Assembly: GCF_014931415.1 (NCBI RefSeq)
Contig: NZ_CP063121.1
Coordinates: 496,001-560,000 of the forward strand
DNA length: 64,000 nucleotides
Origin: Haemophilus parainfluenzae
GTDB lineage: Bacteria > Pseudomonadota > Gammaproteobacteria > Enterobacterales > Pasteurellaceae
Reading direction: 5' to 3'
This document shows positions 9,101 through 18,790 of this stretch, piece after piece. The position numbers and the translations under genes were made by a program. Under the pieces are notes generated by a model, which searched no databases, was not told the DNA's origin, and saw nothing but the letters and a program-made list of their open reading frames with translations. How positions within the stretch are numbered: position 1 is the first letter of the stretch; the number at the start of each line of letters is the position of its first letter.

Positions 9101-12100
9101 AGCACCTACTGTTGCCGCCACCCCTGCTTCAACACCTACACTTTGATTACGCCCTTTAAATTGAGTGTAGCTTTCACCAGCTTTGATATTCAACTCATTG
9201 CCTGTTAAGGTAATTTTACTATCCTTGATTCTATTACCATTTTCATCTCGGGATGTAAGATCAGTATGCGTTAAATTAATATTTCCTAATTGACGTTCGC
9301 CCTTCTCATTTAAGCTACCATCACCGCGAGCAATAAGATTAATCTCTTTCGCATTAATTCGGCTACCTTGGCTAATATCTCCCAAACTTTCTTGGCTTTG
9401 ACGGCTATGTGCCACACCGCTACCCGATTCAACACGAAGTAAATAAGTGTTAGATTTAGGATCTTTTGTCGCCATTTTACTGAAGGCGTTATATAAGTTA
9501 TAACCCTGTGCAGCCACACTCATTACATTCGCTGCTTTCAAGCGATCCGATGCTTTGTCATTTTTTGCTGCCCCTTCAATCGTGTTAATTAAATCGATGA
9601 TTGGCGATTTTACACGACTAAATTGGCCTATTTTTAAATCACTCTCACTATAGCTGTTATCTTGGTGATTAATTGCATTATTGATAGTGATATTTTGAGC
9701 ATTAATATTGACCTTCTCTTTGGCTAAAACTTCACTTGCTGTTTGCAGGTAATCTTTACCCGCATACACATCAACCGTGCTATTGAGACTTGCAAGTTGA
9801 CTACCCTTATGCGTAATCTGCTCGCCGTCCTGATTCATTCTAGTGCGATTATAACCAAAGAAACGCTCAGTATCTGAGATAGCCGCCTCCCCTACACTAT
9901 GCCCTTTGCGCATCTGAGTGCTTCTATCCGTTGTTTCTGCTGTCAGTAATTTCACATCACCATTATTAGCTTGCAGGATATTTTTGTCATTAGAGACAAA
10001 TGTCGTTCCTTTTAGAGTAATATCACCGTTCTCGGCAATTGTAGTGCTCTTACCACCAATGGAAATCTGGGTACCAACCTCTTGGCGAAGACTAGTATCC
10101 CCATTTTCTCGCTGGGTATGTACCCCTGCCATATATTTCGCTAAACCATCTACCCCAACGCCTCGTTGTCTGGATGAAGCATGTTGCGATTGCTCATGTA
10201 CTGCCACACCAAAATCGACATTTTTAGCAGCAATAAACTGCGCGTCGCCTTCAGCACTGATGTTGCTACCTTGCGTGCGAATATCGCCCTCTCTAGCATG
10301 AATATTCAGCTTACCGCCCGCTTCAAGTGAAGTTATTTGTGCTTCTGTTTTTTGATTGTATTTATTTGATTCACTACGATTATGATTAGCATAAGGTTGT
10401 ATACCGCGCACCATAGATTCTATAGAGTCAGCAACAGCATCAGATACCCCTATCGCCTTACCTACAACGCTCTTTGTAGCACCTTGAGCTTCTTTCTGAC
10501 GATAGTTTTCTTTTGCTCGAGAAACTGGATCATATACAAAGCCCATTCCAAAACCTGTCGATTTTTGTTCCTGGTGATATTCACTGTCATGCTGTTCATT
10601 CATCGCATTTAAATGAACATTTTTACCCGTGATCGACATATCTTTACCAGAAGCTAAGCGTGAAGCATCTACATCTACATCCTGTTGAGCATAAATAGAT
10701 AAATTGCCATTTTTTGCGACTAATTCGCTACCATTTACACTTTCGTTGTAACTTGAGCCATTATTGTTTAATTTGCCTCGTTGGTAACCAATCCGCATTA
10801 CGCCACCTTTTCCTGAAGTATCCAATCCAGACTTCTTAAATGAATAAGAATCTTGAACTTCTCTCTTATCAAGGCTTGCTGTCACTCTGACTTGATTACC
10901 CTGTAAATGAATATTCTCTTTAGCCTGAATGTCAGATCCTTTTACAGAAACATTTGATGTTTGAGAAAGTATTTCAACATTTTTACCTTGTAATCTACTA
11001 CCTTTAGCTAAATCATAATCGTGATGATGACGACGTTCTTCGGTTTCTTTGGTTAAAAAACCTTTCAATGTTTGTTTATTTCGGCGATCTAAATGCTCAA
11101 TATCACGACCTTCTTCAATGAGAACATCACCTTTAGACGCAACCATCATCTTACCATCTTCGCTACTAACCTTCGCTTGACGAAGTGTCGTCTCCTCTTG
11201 TCCAATTAAACGTACACCATCTTTACCCTCAATAACAGAGCTCACCTCACCTTCTTTATCTAAGTGATAATGATGGTTATCGCTAAAGTCATAGTGTTCT
11301 TTGCTGCTTTGCTTCTCAGTCGTCACCAAAAGCTTACCTTTAGCATTCACATCAACCGTACCTGCCGATTTAACTTTCGCAGCCTTCACAGTGATATCGC
11401 CATCACTTTGAATAGAAATCTTTCCATCTTTTCCTGTCACCGTCACTTCGCTTTGACGATCGACAAGCCTATTGCCGGTTTCGGTACGTCCTAATTGGTT
11501 TTGTGTTTCTGTTGTGGTTGCAGCAAGCTCTACGGATTTTCCACCGTATAGAGACAAGCTATCTGCAGCCACAATCTTGCCACCAAGGTTCACTAATTTT
11601 TGCTTAGCATTAAGGTTGACATTATTAGCCAAAACCAGACCTTTGTTCTCTAAATTTTGGCCGTATAAATTCACTAGGTTTGCGGCAAGTACCGTCCCTT
11701 CATTGGTCATATCCTTCACTGAGCCTACAATGCTATCCCCCGAGATCACAGAGCCCGTTGGGGTAACTTGAGTACGGTTAGACGCCAAGTAAATTTTTGG
11801 TGTTAACACATTGATTTTCTTACCACTTGGAAGCGTAATTTCTTGATTCACCATCCACACTAAATCAGTGGTCAGCTCCGCCATTTGTTCTTTTGTTAAG
11901 CCAACACCCGGCACCAAATTAAATTGTTTGGCATAACGTATGCCGTTGTTCATCAAACCTTTATATTGCTCTAAGGCATTTTGATATCCATCAAGATAAC
12001 GACGACCGGTTAACTGGTTAATTTGTTCATTCACTAAACGCAACTCATAAAAACCATCCCCCAAACGTTTCAACATATTATTTGAGTCGTAGCGTAATGC

Positions 12101-14977
12101 ATTGAACATATAATCCGAACTCAACCATTTTTGCTTGTTCGCAAAACGTGGGTCGGTTTCAATCACATAGCCTTTTGGTGCATTAGGATTCACATGATAA
12201 AGCGAGGATTTATCCAACGATTGAGTCAGATGATTTAATACAACATCTCCCGCATCACCTTTATTAGCCACGCTATTATTGGTAAATTCAGGTGCTACAT
12301 TTTCTTTATAAGCAAATACCCCTAAATCTTTCACACTTTCATTTTGTTTGTAATAAATACTAGTATCACTTTTAGTTGTATCGTATCTGTCCCATTTTCT
12401 TTTTTTCTTACCTTTATAAAAAGCCGTTAAACGACCAGCATCCGTTACAATAGTACGACCTTTCAACTCATCATTATGTAATTGGCCATCCGCAATTTGA
12501 ATCAGCCCACCAGCGATCACTTTACTGTCTTGGTTGTCTACACGCGCATCATTAAAATCAATGCCGCCACCACTTAAAATCTTACCTTCTTGATATTTTG
12601 GGTTAAGTACCACGGTTTCATTCACCGTGCGGGTATAATCATACTCATGCCAGTTATCACTTTCGATTTTGCCATCCGGTGAAAAAATATGATAAAGATC
12701 TCTTATTTTTCGGTTTAGTCCCCAGCGACCACTCTTATTATCTTGTTTTACTTTATAAACCCCAGAGTCTTTACCGTAGATAGTCGAATCATTCCCAATT
12801 CGATACTCAAAAACCGGTGTAGACGAGGTATCCACATTTTCTGTCTCAAGGAAGAAATGTTTATTCTCTACCTTACCAGTATTAAAGGTGATCGCTTTGC
12901 TTTTCGCATTGTCGTAAAGGTTTAGCGCTTCAATCACGCCATTGTAGTTTTGAACATACGCTGATTTACCTGTCGCTTGGTTGTTTTCATCCAACGCTTT
13001 ACCCACATAAATCTTACCCATACTTAAAAGAGTACTTTCATTGCGGTTTAAAACTTTATCCACGCCCACATCTAAACGCTCACGTGCAGCAATTACAGCG
13101 GATTTATCCCCTTCTTCAAGGTTATTTAAATTCTCCCCCTGTAAAGCCACATGGTCACCATAAATACGACCGGTACCTAAGTTATTGATGGTCACGGCTT
13201 TTGCCACCGTCAATGCACCATCAATTAAGCCTCGGTTAGTCAACGTGTTTGTATTAATGCGTGTTTCATTACCACTAATTTCAGCATCTTGAGTGTTTTC
13301 TACATTAGCCGCTTTAACATCTACCTTATTACCTACACGTAATTGGCTATTATTTTTAAAATCCCCTTCGGTTTTAAAATCTAAATTACCACCAACTTGG
13401 AAAGCGTTATTTAAGGTTAAACTATCTTGTAAACGAACCGTCAAATCCCCTTTGGTTTTGATATCACCTTCATTTGCCAACGTCTTCGCTTTTAACTCAA
13501 TTGATTTACCCGCTTCAATCTCACCTTGTTTGTTATCAATTGTTTGAGCAACATCTAGTTGGGTATGCTCATCACTGTAGATGCCCCCTTGTTGGTTAGA
13601 AAGATTTTCAGCTGTAATAGCCACTTGAGCACCACGAATACCTTGTTCCGTGTTGCCGCCAGCTTTCGTCCCTTGGTTATCTACATGTTTCGCTTTAATG
13701 CTCGCTTTCTCTGTTGCAACAATTAAAGAGCCTTTATCCGATTGCTTGCGGTTATCCACATTATTTGCGTTAAGCTGAACTTGTTTACCCGCAATAACAC
13801 CTTGTTTGTTATCAATGTGTTGAGCATTAAGTTGGGTCTGAGCTTTAGCATAAACGGTGCCACGGTTCTCAATATTCTTTTTCGCATTGAGTTCGGCATT
13901 TTCGCTACCACCTATAAAGCCTTCATTCACAATCTTACCTTGGCTATCGATTTTCACGCTTCCAGCAGATGCACCAATGTGCCCCGCATTGCGTACACCA
14001 AGACCTTGGCCGTTATCCACTAAATGGATTTTTTCAGCATACATCCCACCTAATTGGCTCACATCCACACTGTAGCTTTGGTTTTCGCCTTGGGTATCAG
14101 AAGTGCGGTCAGTGTTGTCGGTGTTTTTATCACCCACGTACACAACTGAATCATTGGTGCGGTCAACGTTGTTTTTACCCGTGGTAACTTTAATGCCTTT
14201 CTTCGACCAAACCCCACCTTTAATTTCGGCTTTCTCCGCGATAATATCGGTGTAATCAGATTGGCTGTTATCCATTCCTTTTTGACCAACAGTCACTTTA
14301 CCGCCTTTTACGCGATAGCCTTTCAACTCGCCATTTTCAACTTCCGCTTTACCGGTTGTCAGCGTAGTGCGTCCAGCATTAATCACACCACAGCCATCAC
14401 ATTGGATACCACTTGGGTTGGCAATCACGACATCCGCTTTTTTACCTGCAACTTCCACATAACCTTTTAAACGGCTTGGATTAGCGGAGTTCACCTCGTT
14501 AAGAATGACTTTTGCTTCACCACGAGCAAGATTTGGGTTACCTTGCACCCAGCCTGCCATTTGTGTTTGTGCTGCTTTACGAGCATTGTTTAACACGGCA
14601 CCTTTCTCTGCCACATCAAATTGTGAATATTGGTTACGTGATACCCCACCAGCACTTGGTGTTTGAATATTTACTTGCGGTAAACCATTGCCGGTTTGAA
14701 GTACTGTGGGTTGTTGATTACCCGGTGCAGATTTATCTGCACGAATGGCCATATCTTCTGCATGAACAGAAGGGGATAAGAAGACAAAGCCTAATGCCAA
14801 CATTAAACTAAAATGAATAGGATTAAGTGAAAGTGTACTTGAAAATAGTCCTGTTTTTTCTTGTTCTGAGCTCACATTTTCACTTTGTGCTTTACCTTGA
14901 GATTTTGCCAACTCAGATACCACCACAAGCTGGTTTAATACACGGCTAAAAATCACTTTATAATGACGTTTATTCAT
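6185..14977 (-). CDS. cdiA: CdiA-family contact-dependent toxin, Hint and HNH C-terminus
   Basis: This 2930-residue two-partner secretion exoprotein has an extended signal peptide (MNKRHYKVIFSRVLNQ, processing near residue 73), then a TPS domain with NPNL, NPSGI and CDGC. Haemagglutinin repeats and a probable receptor-binding region (around 950-1100) follow, then FHA-2-type repeats. A pretoxin region with AENTVTNNYL sits near residue 2440, in the usual VENN position. Cys2645 opens a Hint domain (CFVAGTLIE) ending VHN at 2781-2783. The last ~147 residues carry VDHILPQS (D2836-H2837) and NLQPLPKELN (N2867, N2876), an HNH-type nuclease signature. CdiB (15049-16824) should export it. The frame is intact. 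Confidence 0.9.
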   Translation of the reverse strand: MNKRHYKVIFSRVLNQLVVVSELAKSQGKAQSENVSSEQEKTGLFSSTLSLNPIHFSLMLALGFVFLSPSVHAEDMAIRADKSAPGNQQPTVLQTGNGLPQVNIQTPSAGGVSRNQYSQFDVAEKGAVLNNARKAAQTQMAGWVQGNPNLARGEAKVILNEVNSANPSRLKGYVEVAGKKADVVIANPSGIQCDGCGVINAGRTTLTTGKAEVENGELKGYRVKGGKVTVGQKGMDNSQSDYTDIIAEKAEIKGGVWSKKGIKVTTGKNNVDRTNDSVVYVGDKNTDNTDRTSDTQGENQSYSVDVSQLGGMYAEKIHLVDNGQGLGVRNAGHIGASAGSVKIDSQGKIVNEGFIGGSENAELNAKKNIENRGTVYAKAQTQLNAQHIDNKQGVIAGKQVQLNANNVDNRKQSDKGSLIVATEKASIKAKHVDNQGTKAGGNTEQGIRGAQVAITAENLSNQQGGIYSDEHTQLDVAQTIDNKQGEIEAGKSIELKAKTLANEGDIKTKGDLTVRLQDSLTLNNAFQVGGNLDFKTEGDFKNNSQLRVGNKVDVKAANVENTQDAEISGNETRINTNTLTNRGLIDGALTVAKAVTINNLGTGRIYGDHVALQGENLNNLEEGDKSAVIAARERLDVGVDKVLNRNESTLLSMGKIYVGKALDENNQATGKSAYVQNYNGVIEALNLYDNAKSKAITFNTGKVENKHFFLETENVDTSSTPVFEYRIGNDSTIYGKDSGVYKVKQDNKSGRWGLNRKIRDLYHIFSPDGKIESDNWHEYDYTRTVNETVVLNPKYQEGKILSGGGIDFNDARVDNQDSKVIAGGLIQIADGQLHNDELKGRTIVTDAGRLTAFYKGKKKRKWDRYDTTKSDTSIYYKQNESVKDLGVFAYKENVAPEFTNNSVANKGDAGDVVLNHLTQSLDKSSLYHVNPNAPKGYVIETDPRFANKQKWLSSDYMFNALRYDSNNMLKRLGDGFYELRLVNEQINQLTGRRYLDGYQNALEQYKGLMNNGIRYAKQFNLVPGVGLTKEQMAELTTDLVWMVNQEITLPSGKKINVLTPKIYLASNRTQVTPTGSVISGDSIVGSVKDMTNEGTVLAANLVNLYGQNLENKGLVLANNVNLNAKQKLVNLGGKIVAADSLSLYGGKSVELAATTTETQNQLGRTETGNRLVDRQSEVTVTGKDGKISIQSDGDITVKAAKVKSAGTVDVNAKGKLLVTTEKQSSKEHYDFSDNHHYHLDKEGEVSSVIEGKDGVRLIGQEETTLRQAKVSSEDGKMMVASKGDVLIEEGRDIEHLDRRNKQTLKGFLTKETEERRHHHDYDLAKGSRLQGKNVEILSQTSNVSVKGSDIQAKENIHLQGNQVRVTASLDKREVQDSYSFKKSGLDTSGKGGVMRIGYQRGKLNNNGSSYNESVNGSELVAKNGNLSIYAQQDVDVDASRLASGKDMSITGKNVHLNAMNEQHDSEYHQEQKSTGFGMGFVYDPVSRAKENYRQKEAQGATKSVVGKAIGVSDAVADSIESMVRGIQPYANHNRSESNKYNQKTEAQITSLEAGGKLNIHAREGDIRTQGSNISAEGDAQFIAAKNVDFGVAVHEQSQHASSRQRGVGVDGLAKYMAGVHTQRENGDTSLRQEVGTQISIGGKSTTIAENGDITLKGTTFVSNDKNILQANNGDVKLLTAETTDRSTQMRKGHSVGEAAISDTERFFGYNRTRMNQDGEQITHKGSQLASLNSTVDVYAGKDYLQTASEVLAKEKVNINAQNITINNAINHQDNSYSESDLKIGQFSRVKSPIIDLINTIEGAAKNDKASDRLKAANVMSVAAQGYNLYNAFSKMATKDPKSNTYLLRVESGSGVAHSRQSQESLGDISQGSRINAKEINLIARGDGSLNEKGERQLGNINLTHTDLTSRDENGNRIKDSKITLTGNELNIKAGESYTQFKGRNQSVGVEAGVAATVGAQTGVGVYARVGGSSGKEDGESKTYQASHLEAQTVTLNSQGDTNLIGSQVAGNKVNANVGGKLNIESLQDEERFKTKSSGGGLEVEFGFGNNWSLSGYGNASKGTTHRKQVNEQAGIFAEEGGYHINADSVHLKGGAIASTNPKNSELATNKLTFEDIQNESSSSAASASVSGSIKESKEKWVDNETGRAVKPNTENSTKLDSQRSGGISPGLPMFERDSDSSVTRATLTEGTIILNKDTHPTITTAKELGINTDLAQANNQVAQTKDVKAQIQEQQQISTAIGNVKSAVDTYTSNKLNEAETAERRAKAEYDKAQANNASKDELNFLEYRLREAKREVGEWGYGGGNRRTIDTVTALFTGVLSGQGASATTVATLSPTVNKLIADNTHDKATNALAHAVWGAIEAQVNGGRAAHGAISAAGAELLAPQIASILYGKSEADLTPDEKAGVISMASLAGGIAGAIMNGKSEGVEIIGNTAINAQIAENTVTNNYLSEWQAKQRDEEFAACNGSLRCELKTGVYWELVSSGQDTAYGAGLATSIPVGLFETGKGIAEIAMHPIDSLNAIKTLIQEGNFTEAMKQSYANRIDKMIVEYEKAGAEGAFKAGLEAGQLLQETAGILAGGAGLAKVGIKLTKTATNLAKNVVKHEGKVINVASSVASTVKETTTLKPKPEKTLNIVCGMGEKCFVAGTLIETVNGLKPIEEIQYGELIWSREEFGEKYAYKPVFANKVTLNQETFKVVVKNEDGKTESFVTTAEHPFFVEGKGWLKAILLEEDMVLLDRNGLPSLQVVSQQATGKLETVYNIAVEEFSTYHVGEFGVWVHNANCCDFVNVKYGDIEAKFKQGGWVNPKNDRVMYIDPFDGKFKDFPDGARASVDHILPQSAFNKIDGFDKLPKHVQNELINHPKNLQPLPKELNSSKGAKIETGTKGWQRYVKDNKDISPLYRKYLADRQDEIRAEVLVAIEKFGVNK

Positions 14978-15048
14978 TTTTTTAATTTCCTTTAAAGTTT
15001 TAAATTCTGTTTGGTTTTAATCAATTTATTCATCTAAAAGCGTGAGCA

Positions 15049-16824
15049 TTAAAAACGGTAGCTCACATTAAATCCGGTTGTCACATGACTGGTTCTAAAT
15101 CCTTCCGGTTTTTTAATTGGAACACCCACAAAATAATCATAGTTAATGCCCCATAATTTACCGCGAAGTCCAATTGCGCCACCCATTAAGCTATCACCAA
15201 TTTGAAGTTCTTCTTGGCTAGAGTGCACCTTACCTCGGTCAATCCCTAAATAAAGCTCATGTCCTTTATTGGCAATATCCCAACCCAACTCATTTCGCCA
15301 TAACCAACCTTTTTCACCGGAAAGTGATAGCTCGCCATCAAATCCTCGCACGGTATAACGACCACCAATACTAAATTTATCTTGTTGTGTTAAAGGTGTA
15401 CCGTTCCATTGTCCACTCCAACTGGTATTAAAGCGGAAAGGTTGATTGCCGATAGTGAAAGGATAGGTAAAATCAATGCCAGCAGTAAAAATCTGCATGC
15501 GAGAAGTGCCTTCACCAAACTCTTCTTCCGGAGCAGGTAAGGCTTTATTCCCACCTGTACCACGTTTATAGTTCGCAAACAGTTGTAACACTGTTTCGCC
15601 AATGTATTGGGTGTGATTAAGTCCCACTTCCCAACCTGCGGTACGACGACGCTGCACTTCAATTTCGGTGTCATTGATGTAGTTATGCGATTTTTTCGTC
15701 CATAACGCGGCATTCACATAGGTTTTATGAAGACTTCCACGAGATAATAAGCGACTTAAATTGGCTTTCATTTGTTGGCTTTCACCCGAATAGGTGTAAG
15801 ACTCAAACGCGCCCGCTACCGTTTGGTGATAAGAATATTTTGAACCGGAAAGCGTTAAGAGATAGTTCTTCCAAGGAATAGAATAATAGAGACTGATATT
15901 TTTACTGCCATAATCTCCTTCTGCATCATCGCTATCACGTTTAAAGCTACGTGTACCACTGATATAGAACATATCATTAAGTGTTAGCACGTTATCCCAA
16001 GAAAACGTGGCTGAGCCCTGTAAACGACCCATAGCTTTACTGCCTGAATCATCTAATCCCAGGGTTAAATGGAAAGGTAAGCTTTGCTTATAGGCAATCA
16101 CCACATCGGTTTCACCTACAGCATCCGTTGGCACAAGCTCCATATTCGCATCGGCACTCGGTACACGTTTTAAGTTTTCTAAACCTTGTTCAATATTGCG
16201 AATATTTAATATATCCCCCTGCGCCATTGGCATAGCAAACCATAAGGTACCACGGGTGGCAAACGGAATCGCACTTTGGTCTTGTAATTGAATACGACCT
16301 ACTTTACCCGGAATCACAGTGAGTACAAGCATGCCTGAACGTAAATCCTGTGGCTCCACCACCACGCGCGTGGTGACATAACCAAAATCAATTAAACGAT
16401 TTTGAATACGGCGAAGTAAGACGTTAATCCCCTCCGAGCCAATACAAGCCGGTAGCGCAAAATCACGCTCAGCATAAACCGACTTTAATGCCCAAGAGAA
16501 TTGGCTTGGTTGGATTAATTTAAGGGAAGAAGCTGATGAATTTTCTTCTTCAGCTTGATAATCGGTCAGCACCAATTGATTGATAGGAAAACATTGTGCT
16601 TCATTTTGTGGAAAGCCAAGTGAGGCCTCTTTTTCACCCTCTAAACGCACATTCGCAGATTGCGTTTGCTGGGCTAAAATAGCCGCATCTTGTTCAGCTT
16701 GTTGCCTCTGTTGTTTGGCATCGATTTGCTTTTCTACATTTGCATTTGGTGAGCTTGGCACCGCCAAAGCGAAAGAGGAAATAAATAATAAACTAGAAAG
16801 AAAAGAGCGAGATAAGTTCTTCAT
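15049..16824 (-). CDS. cdiB: CdiB two-partner secretion transporter
   Basis: This 591-residue outer-membrane protein belongs to the Omp85/ShlB-FhaC family that exports CdiA. A Sec signal peptide (MKNLSRSF... to about residue 22) precedes a Gln-rich N-terminal helix. POTRA-type segments follow (around 110-260; FPINQLVL, then VVVEPQDLRSGMLVLTVIPGKVG). The 16-strand barrel contains the conserved loop motif VRGFDGELSLSGEKGWLWRNEL (VRGF at the L6 hairpin), and the last residue is Phe in VSYRF. It is 71 bases upstream of cdiA on the same strand. A hairpin-forming repeat at 16914-16965 separates it from the gene before it. Confidence 0.92.
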   Translation of the reverse strand: MKNLSRSFLSSLLFISSFALAVPSSPNANVEKQIDAKQQRQQAEQDAAILAQQTQSANVRLEGEKEASLGFPQNEAQCFPINQLVLTDYQAEEENSSASSLKLIQPSQFSWALKSVYAERDFALPACIGSEGINVLLRRIQNRLIDFGYVTTRVVVEPQDLRSGMLVLTVIPGKVGRIQLQDQSAIPFATRGTLWFAMPMAQGDILNIRNIEQGLENLKRVPSADANMELVPTDAVGETDVVIAYKQSLPFHLTLGLDDSGSKAMGRLQGSATFSWDNVLTLNDMFYISGTRSFKRDSDDAEGDYGSKNISLYYSIPWKNYLLTLSGSKYSYHQTVAGAFESYTYSGESQQMKANLSRLLSRGSLHKTYVNAALWTKKSHNYINDTEIEVQRRRTAGWEVGLNHTQYIGETVLQLFANYKRGTGGNKALPAPEEEFGEGTSRMQIFTAGIDFTYPFTIGNQPFRFNTSWSGQWNGTPLTQQDKFSIGGRYTVRGFDGELSLSGEKGWLWRNELGWDIANKGHELYLGIDRGKVHSSQEELQIGDSLMGGAIGLRGKLWGINYDYFVGVPIKKPEGFRTSHVTTGFNVSYRF

Positions 16825-16913
16825 TATACTTCAGAGATTAAATTATTGATAAATTTGCGATATAATATCAAAATTCGTTTTAAAATTCTATAAACTAATA
16901 TTCTCAATACAAA

Positions 16914-16965
16914 AGTGAGGTTAATTTTCAAGAAGTTTTAAAATCTCTCGAAAATTAACCTCACT
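16914..16965. terminator. Inverted repeat with both uptake signals altered (dyad B)
   Basis: Perfect 16-base arms (16914-16929 and 16950-16965) match the other dyads except that AAGTGCGGTC reads AAGTGAGGTT in one arm, with the matching change in the other. It lies between the YezG-like gene and cdiB and can terminate the former. Confidence 0.65.
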
Positions 16966-16982
16966 GTTCATGTCAAAATTAA

Positions 16983-17417
16983 CTACCTTGCTGTTTCTTC
17001 CTTCGCTTTTACTCGCTCTTCCCAAATTTCTCTAGGGATTCCATATTCCGCTATCTCATTTTCTTCAAGATCACTAACACCTCGAAGATAGAGCATTGGC
17101 CAACTATCTTCATCCGAAACATATGCAAATTGAATATTAAATTCCATATTATCAAATAGGGAAAACTTATATTGAGTCCATTCTTGAGATAAGGTTGATC
17201 TCAATTGTTTCATTAAATTTATAATTTCCCCTTCAATTTCATCAGGTCTTTGACCTAATGGGAAGTAATGAATATCACCATTCGCAACAACCCATTCAGC
17301 TCCACCAGAATAATGTTCAGGATAAATAGAACCAATAAAATCAATCCTTACGGCTTCTTCAGGCATTATTGACCACAATAACTCCCCAATTTTCTGGTAA
17401 ATTTCTTGTTCTTTCAT
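16983..17417 (-). CDS. YezG/DUF600-like orphan immunity protein
   Basis: The 144-residue acidic cytoplasmic protein opens with IYQKIGELLWSIMPEEAVRIDFIG and has a later WTQYKFSLFDNMEFNIQFAYVSDE segment. This reminds me of the YezG/DUF600 family, immunity proteins of polymorphic toxins. It has no toxin partner beside it. It lies upstream of cdiB on the same strand but is separated by a terminator-like repeat. It may be a leftover from an earlier toxin cassette or guard against a neighbour's toxin. The family assignment is from memory and moderate. Confidence 0.55.
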   Translation of the reverse strand: MKEQEIYQKIGELLWSIMPEEAVRIDFIGSIYPEHYSGGAEWVVANGDIHYFPLGQRPDEIEGEIINLMKQLRSTLSQEWTQYKFSLFDNMEFNIQFAYVSDEDSWPMLYLRGVSDLEENEIAEYGIPREIWEERVKAKEETAR

Positions 17418-17599
17418 ATTAATCTCCTGTTGGGGTATTTTTCATAATTCTTTCAAATTGCTTACCATCAACTGAATAAGGTACAAATCCCAACACCAAA
17501 GAATATCACAGAAGTATTGTCTAACCACATCCCCCTAAGCATTATGAGATTTACTTAAAGCAAAATACTACAGATAACCTGCCGTTTTTTACAATATAT

Positions 17600-17628
17600 T
17601 TGCTATAAAAAATAAGCGGTTATAGAAT
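17600..17628 (+). promoter_or_regulatory. Likely promoter of the YheO-type regulator
   Basis: TTGCTA (17600-17605) and TAGAAT (17623-17628) are 17 bases apart. The -10 region overlaps a small dyad TATAG-N5-CTATA (17621-17635), a possible autoregulatory site. The call is weak and based on pattern only. Confidence 0.35.
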
Positions 17629-17665
17629 ACCTATAGCAAGCTGAAATTAATGAGATTAAGTTGGT

Positions 17666-18343
17666 ATGAATAACGTACAAAAGAAATATTTTATTGGCCT
17701 AACCCATTTTTTGGGAAATGTTCTCGGCCCTAAATACGAAGTCGTATTTCATTCTTTTGATAAGAATAAGGCTCATATGGAAGCCATTGCTAATAGCCAC
17801 GTCAGTGGTCGAACACTTTCTTCTCCGCTTAGCTCTTTTGGTTCTAGTTTGTTGCAGGATAAAGTGTATTTAGATAAGGATTTTGTCTTTAACTACAAAG
17901 CCGTGGCAGATTCCGAAAAGGTCATTCGAGGTGCAACTTATTTCATTAAAAATGGGGATAAATTAGAAGGCATCCTTTGTATTAATCATGATACCTCTGA
18001 GTTGGTTGATGTGATGACCAAATTAATTTCACTGGAAAACCTTGGAAACTTCGTCAATATTTTAGGTATTGATGCGGCCTTTGCCGAAGTGGAAGAAGCT
18101 GAAATAATTAATAAAGAAAAACTCGAAAACTCTATCGAAGATATCCTTTGTGAATACCTTGATTTCACTCTATTACACTCCGATAAACCACTCAGCTTAA
18201 GACAGCGGGAAAACGCCGTTCAAGTCTTATTTGATAAGGGTATTTTCAATATCAAGGGTGCCATTCCGATGGTGGCGAAATATTTGAAAATCTCAGAACC
18301 TAGCGTATATCGCTATCTTAAAGCAATCAAAGAAAAAGCATAA
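17666..18343 (+). CDS. YheO/DauR-family transcriptional regulator
   Basis: The 225-residue protein has an N-terminal PAS-like YheO sensor region (residues about 10-115, with YEVVFHSF and LEGILCINHD). The C-terminal helix-turn-helix is KGIFNIKGAIPMVAKYLKISEPSVYRYLK (about 188-218, in two parts). It resembles E. coli DauR (YheO), which controls D-arginine breakdown. Members of the family often control amino acid metabolism; here the nearest such genes are tyrP and tpl, about 1-3 kb away on the other strand, but no direct link can be shown. It is flanked by accessory genes on the opposite strand. Confidence 0.8.
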   Translation: MNNVQKKYFIGLTHFLGNVLGPKYEVVFHSFDKNKAHMEAIANSHVSGRTLSSPLSSFGSSLLQDKVYLDKDFVFNYKAVADSEKVIRGATYFIKNGDKLEGILCINHDTSELVDVMTKLISLENLGNFVNILGIDAAFAEVEEAEIINKEKLENSIEDILCEYLDFTLLHSDKPLSLRQRENAVQVLFDKGIFNIKGAIPMVAKYLKISEPSVYRYLKAIKEKA

Positions 18344-18344
18344 A

Positions 18345-18400
18345 AAAGCGCGGTCAATTTTCGAGAGGTTTTAAAACTCTTTGAAATTTGGCCGCACTTT
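18345..18400. terminator. Inverted repeat of the uptake-signal family (dyad C)
   Basis: The arms AAAGCGCGGTCAATTTTC and GAAATTTGGCCGCACTTT pair with several mismatches around the loop GAGAGGTTTTAAAACTCTT. The element lies between the convergent regulator and the 84-residue gene. Confidence 0.65.
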
Positions 18401-18430
18401 ATATCTCCAGGCTATAAAAGCAAACTTTCG

Positions 18431-18685
18431 CTAATTACCATTAAATAAAACCTCCATAAACTCAAAGAAATCTTTTTCCGATACTTCATCAGGAGAAATC
18501 ATTTTGTTATATATAATATCTATATCTCTATTTTCTAATTTATATATTTCCAACCCTACCCAATGACTACTCCAGAACTCAATAGTTGCTGTTTTTTTAT
18601 TTGAATATAAGTCAAATCTAGTTAAATAACCAAAATCTCCCTCTTTCTCAAAATCAACTTGAACAACTCTAAATTTTTCAATCAC
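18431..18685 (-). CDS. Small acidic protein, possible orphan immunity
   Basis: I do not recognise this 84-residue protein. It is acidic, aromatic-rich (WSSHWVGLEIYKLENRD) and lacks a signal peptide or membrane segment. Its DNA is very A+T-rich compared with the housekeeping genes. Size, composition and position between a CDI locus and other candidate immunity genes suggest an orphan immunity protein, which is inference only. The next gene upstream on the strand (18791-19234) may share its transcript across a 105-base gap. Confidence 0.45.
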   Translation of the reverse strand: MIEKFRVVQVDFEKEGDFGYLTRFDLYSNKKTATIEFWSSHWVGLEIYKLENRDIDIIYNKMISPDEVSEKDFFEFMEVLFNGN

Positions 18686-18790
18686 CCTAGGGTAAACAAC
18701 ATTTTCAAAAAAAATTAAATATATCCATTATTTTTTCTAGCACTCTTATATTATTAATTTACCTATCAAAATAGACACAAATTTTGACTT

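Noticed and set aside
7029..14811. Many + strand ORFs antisense to cdiA
   Set aside because: Shadows of a long gene; no ribosome sites or recognisable products.
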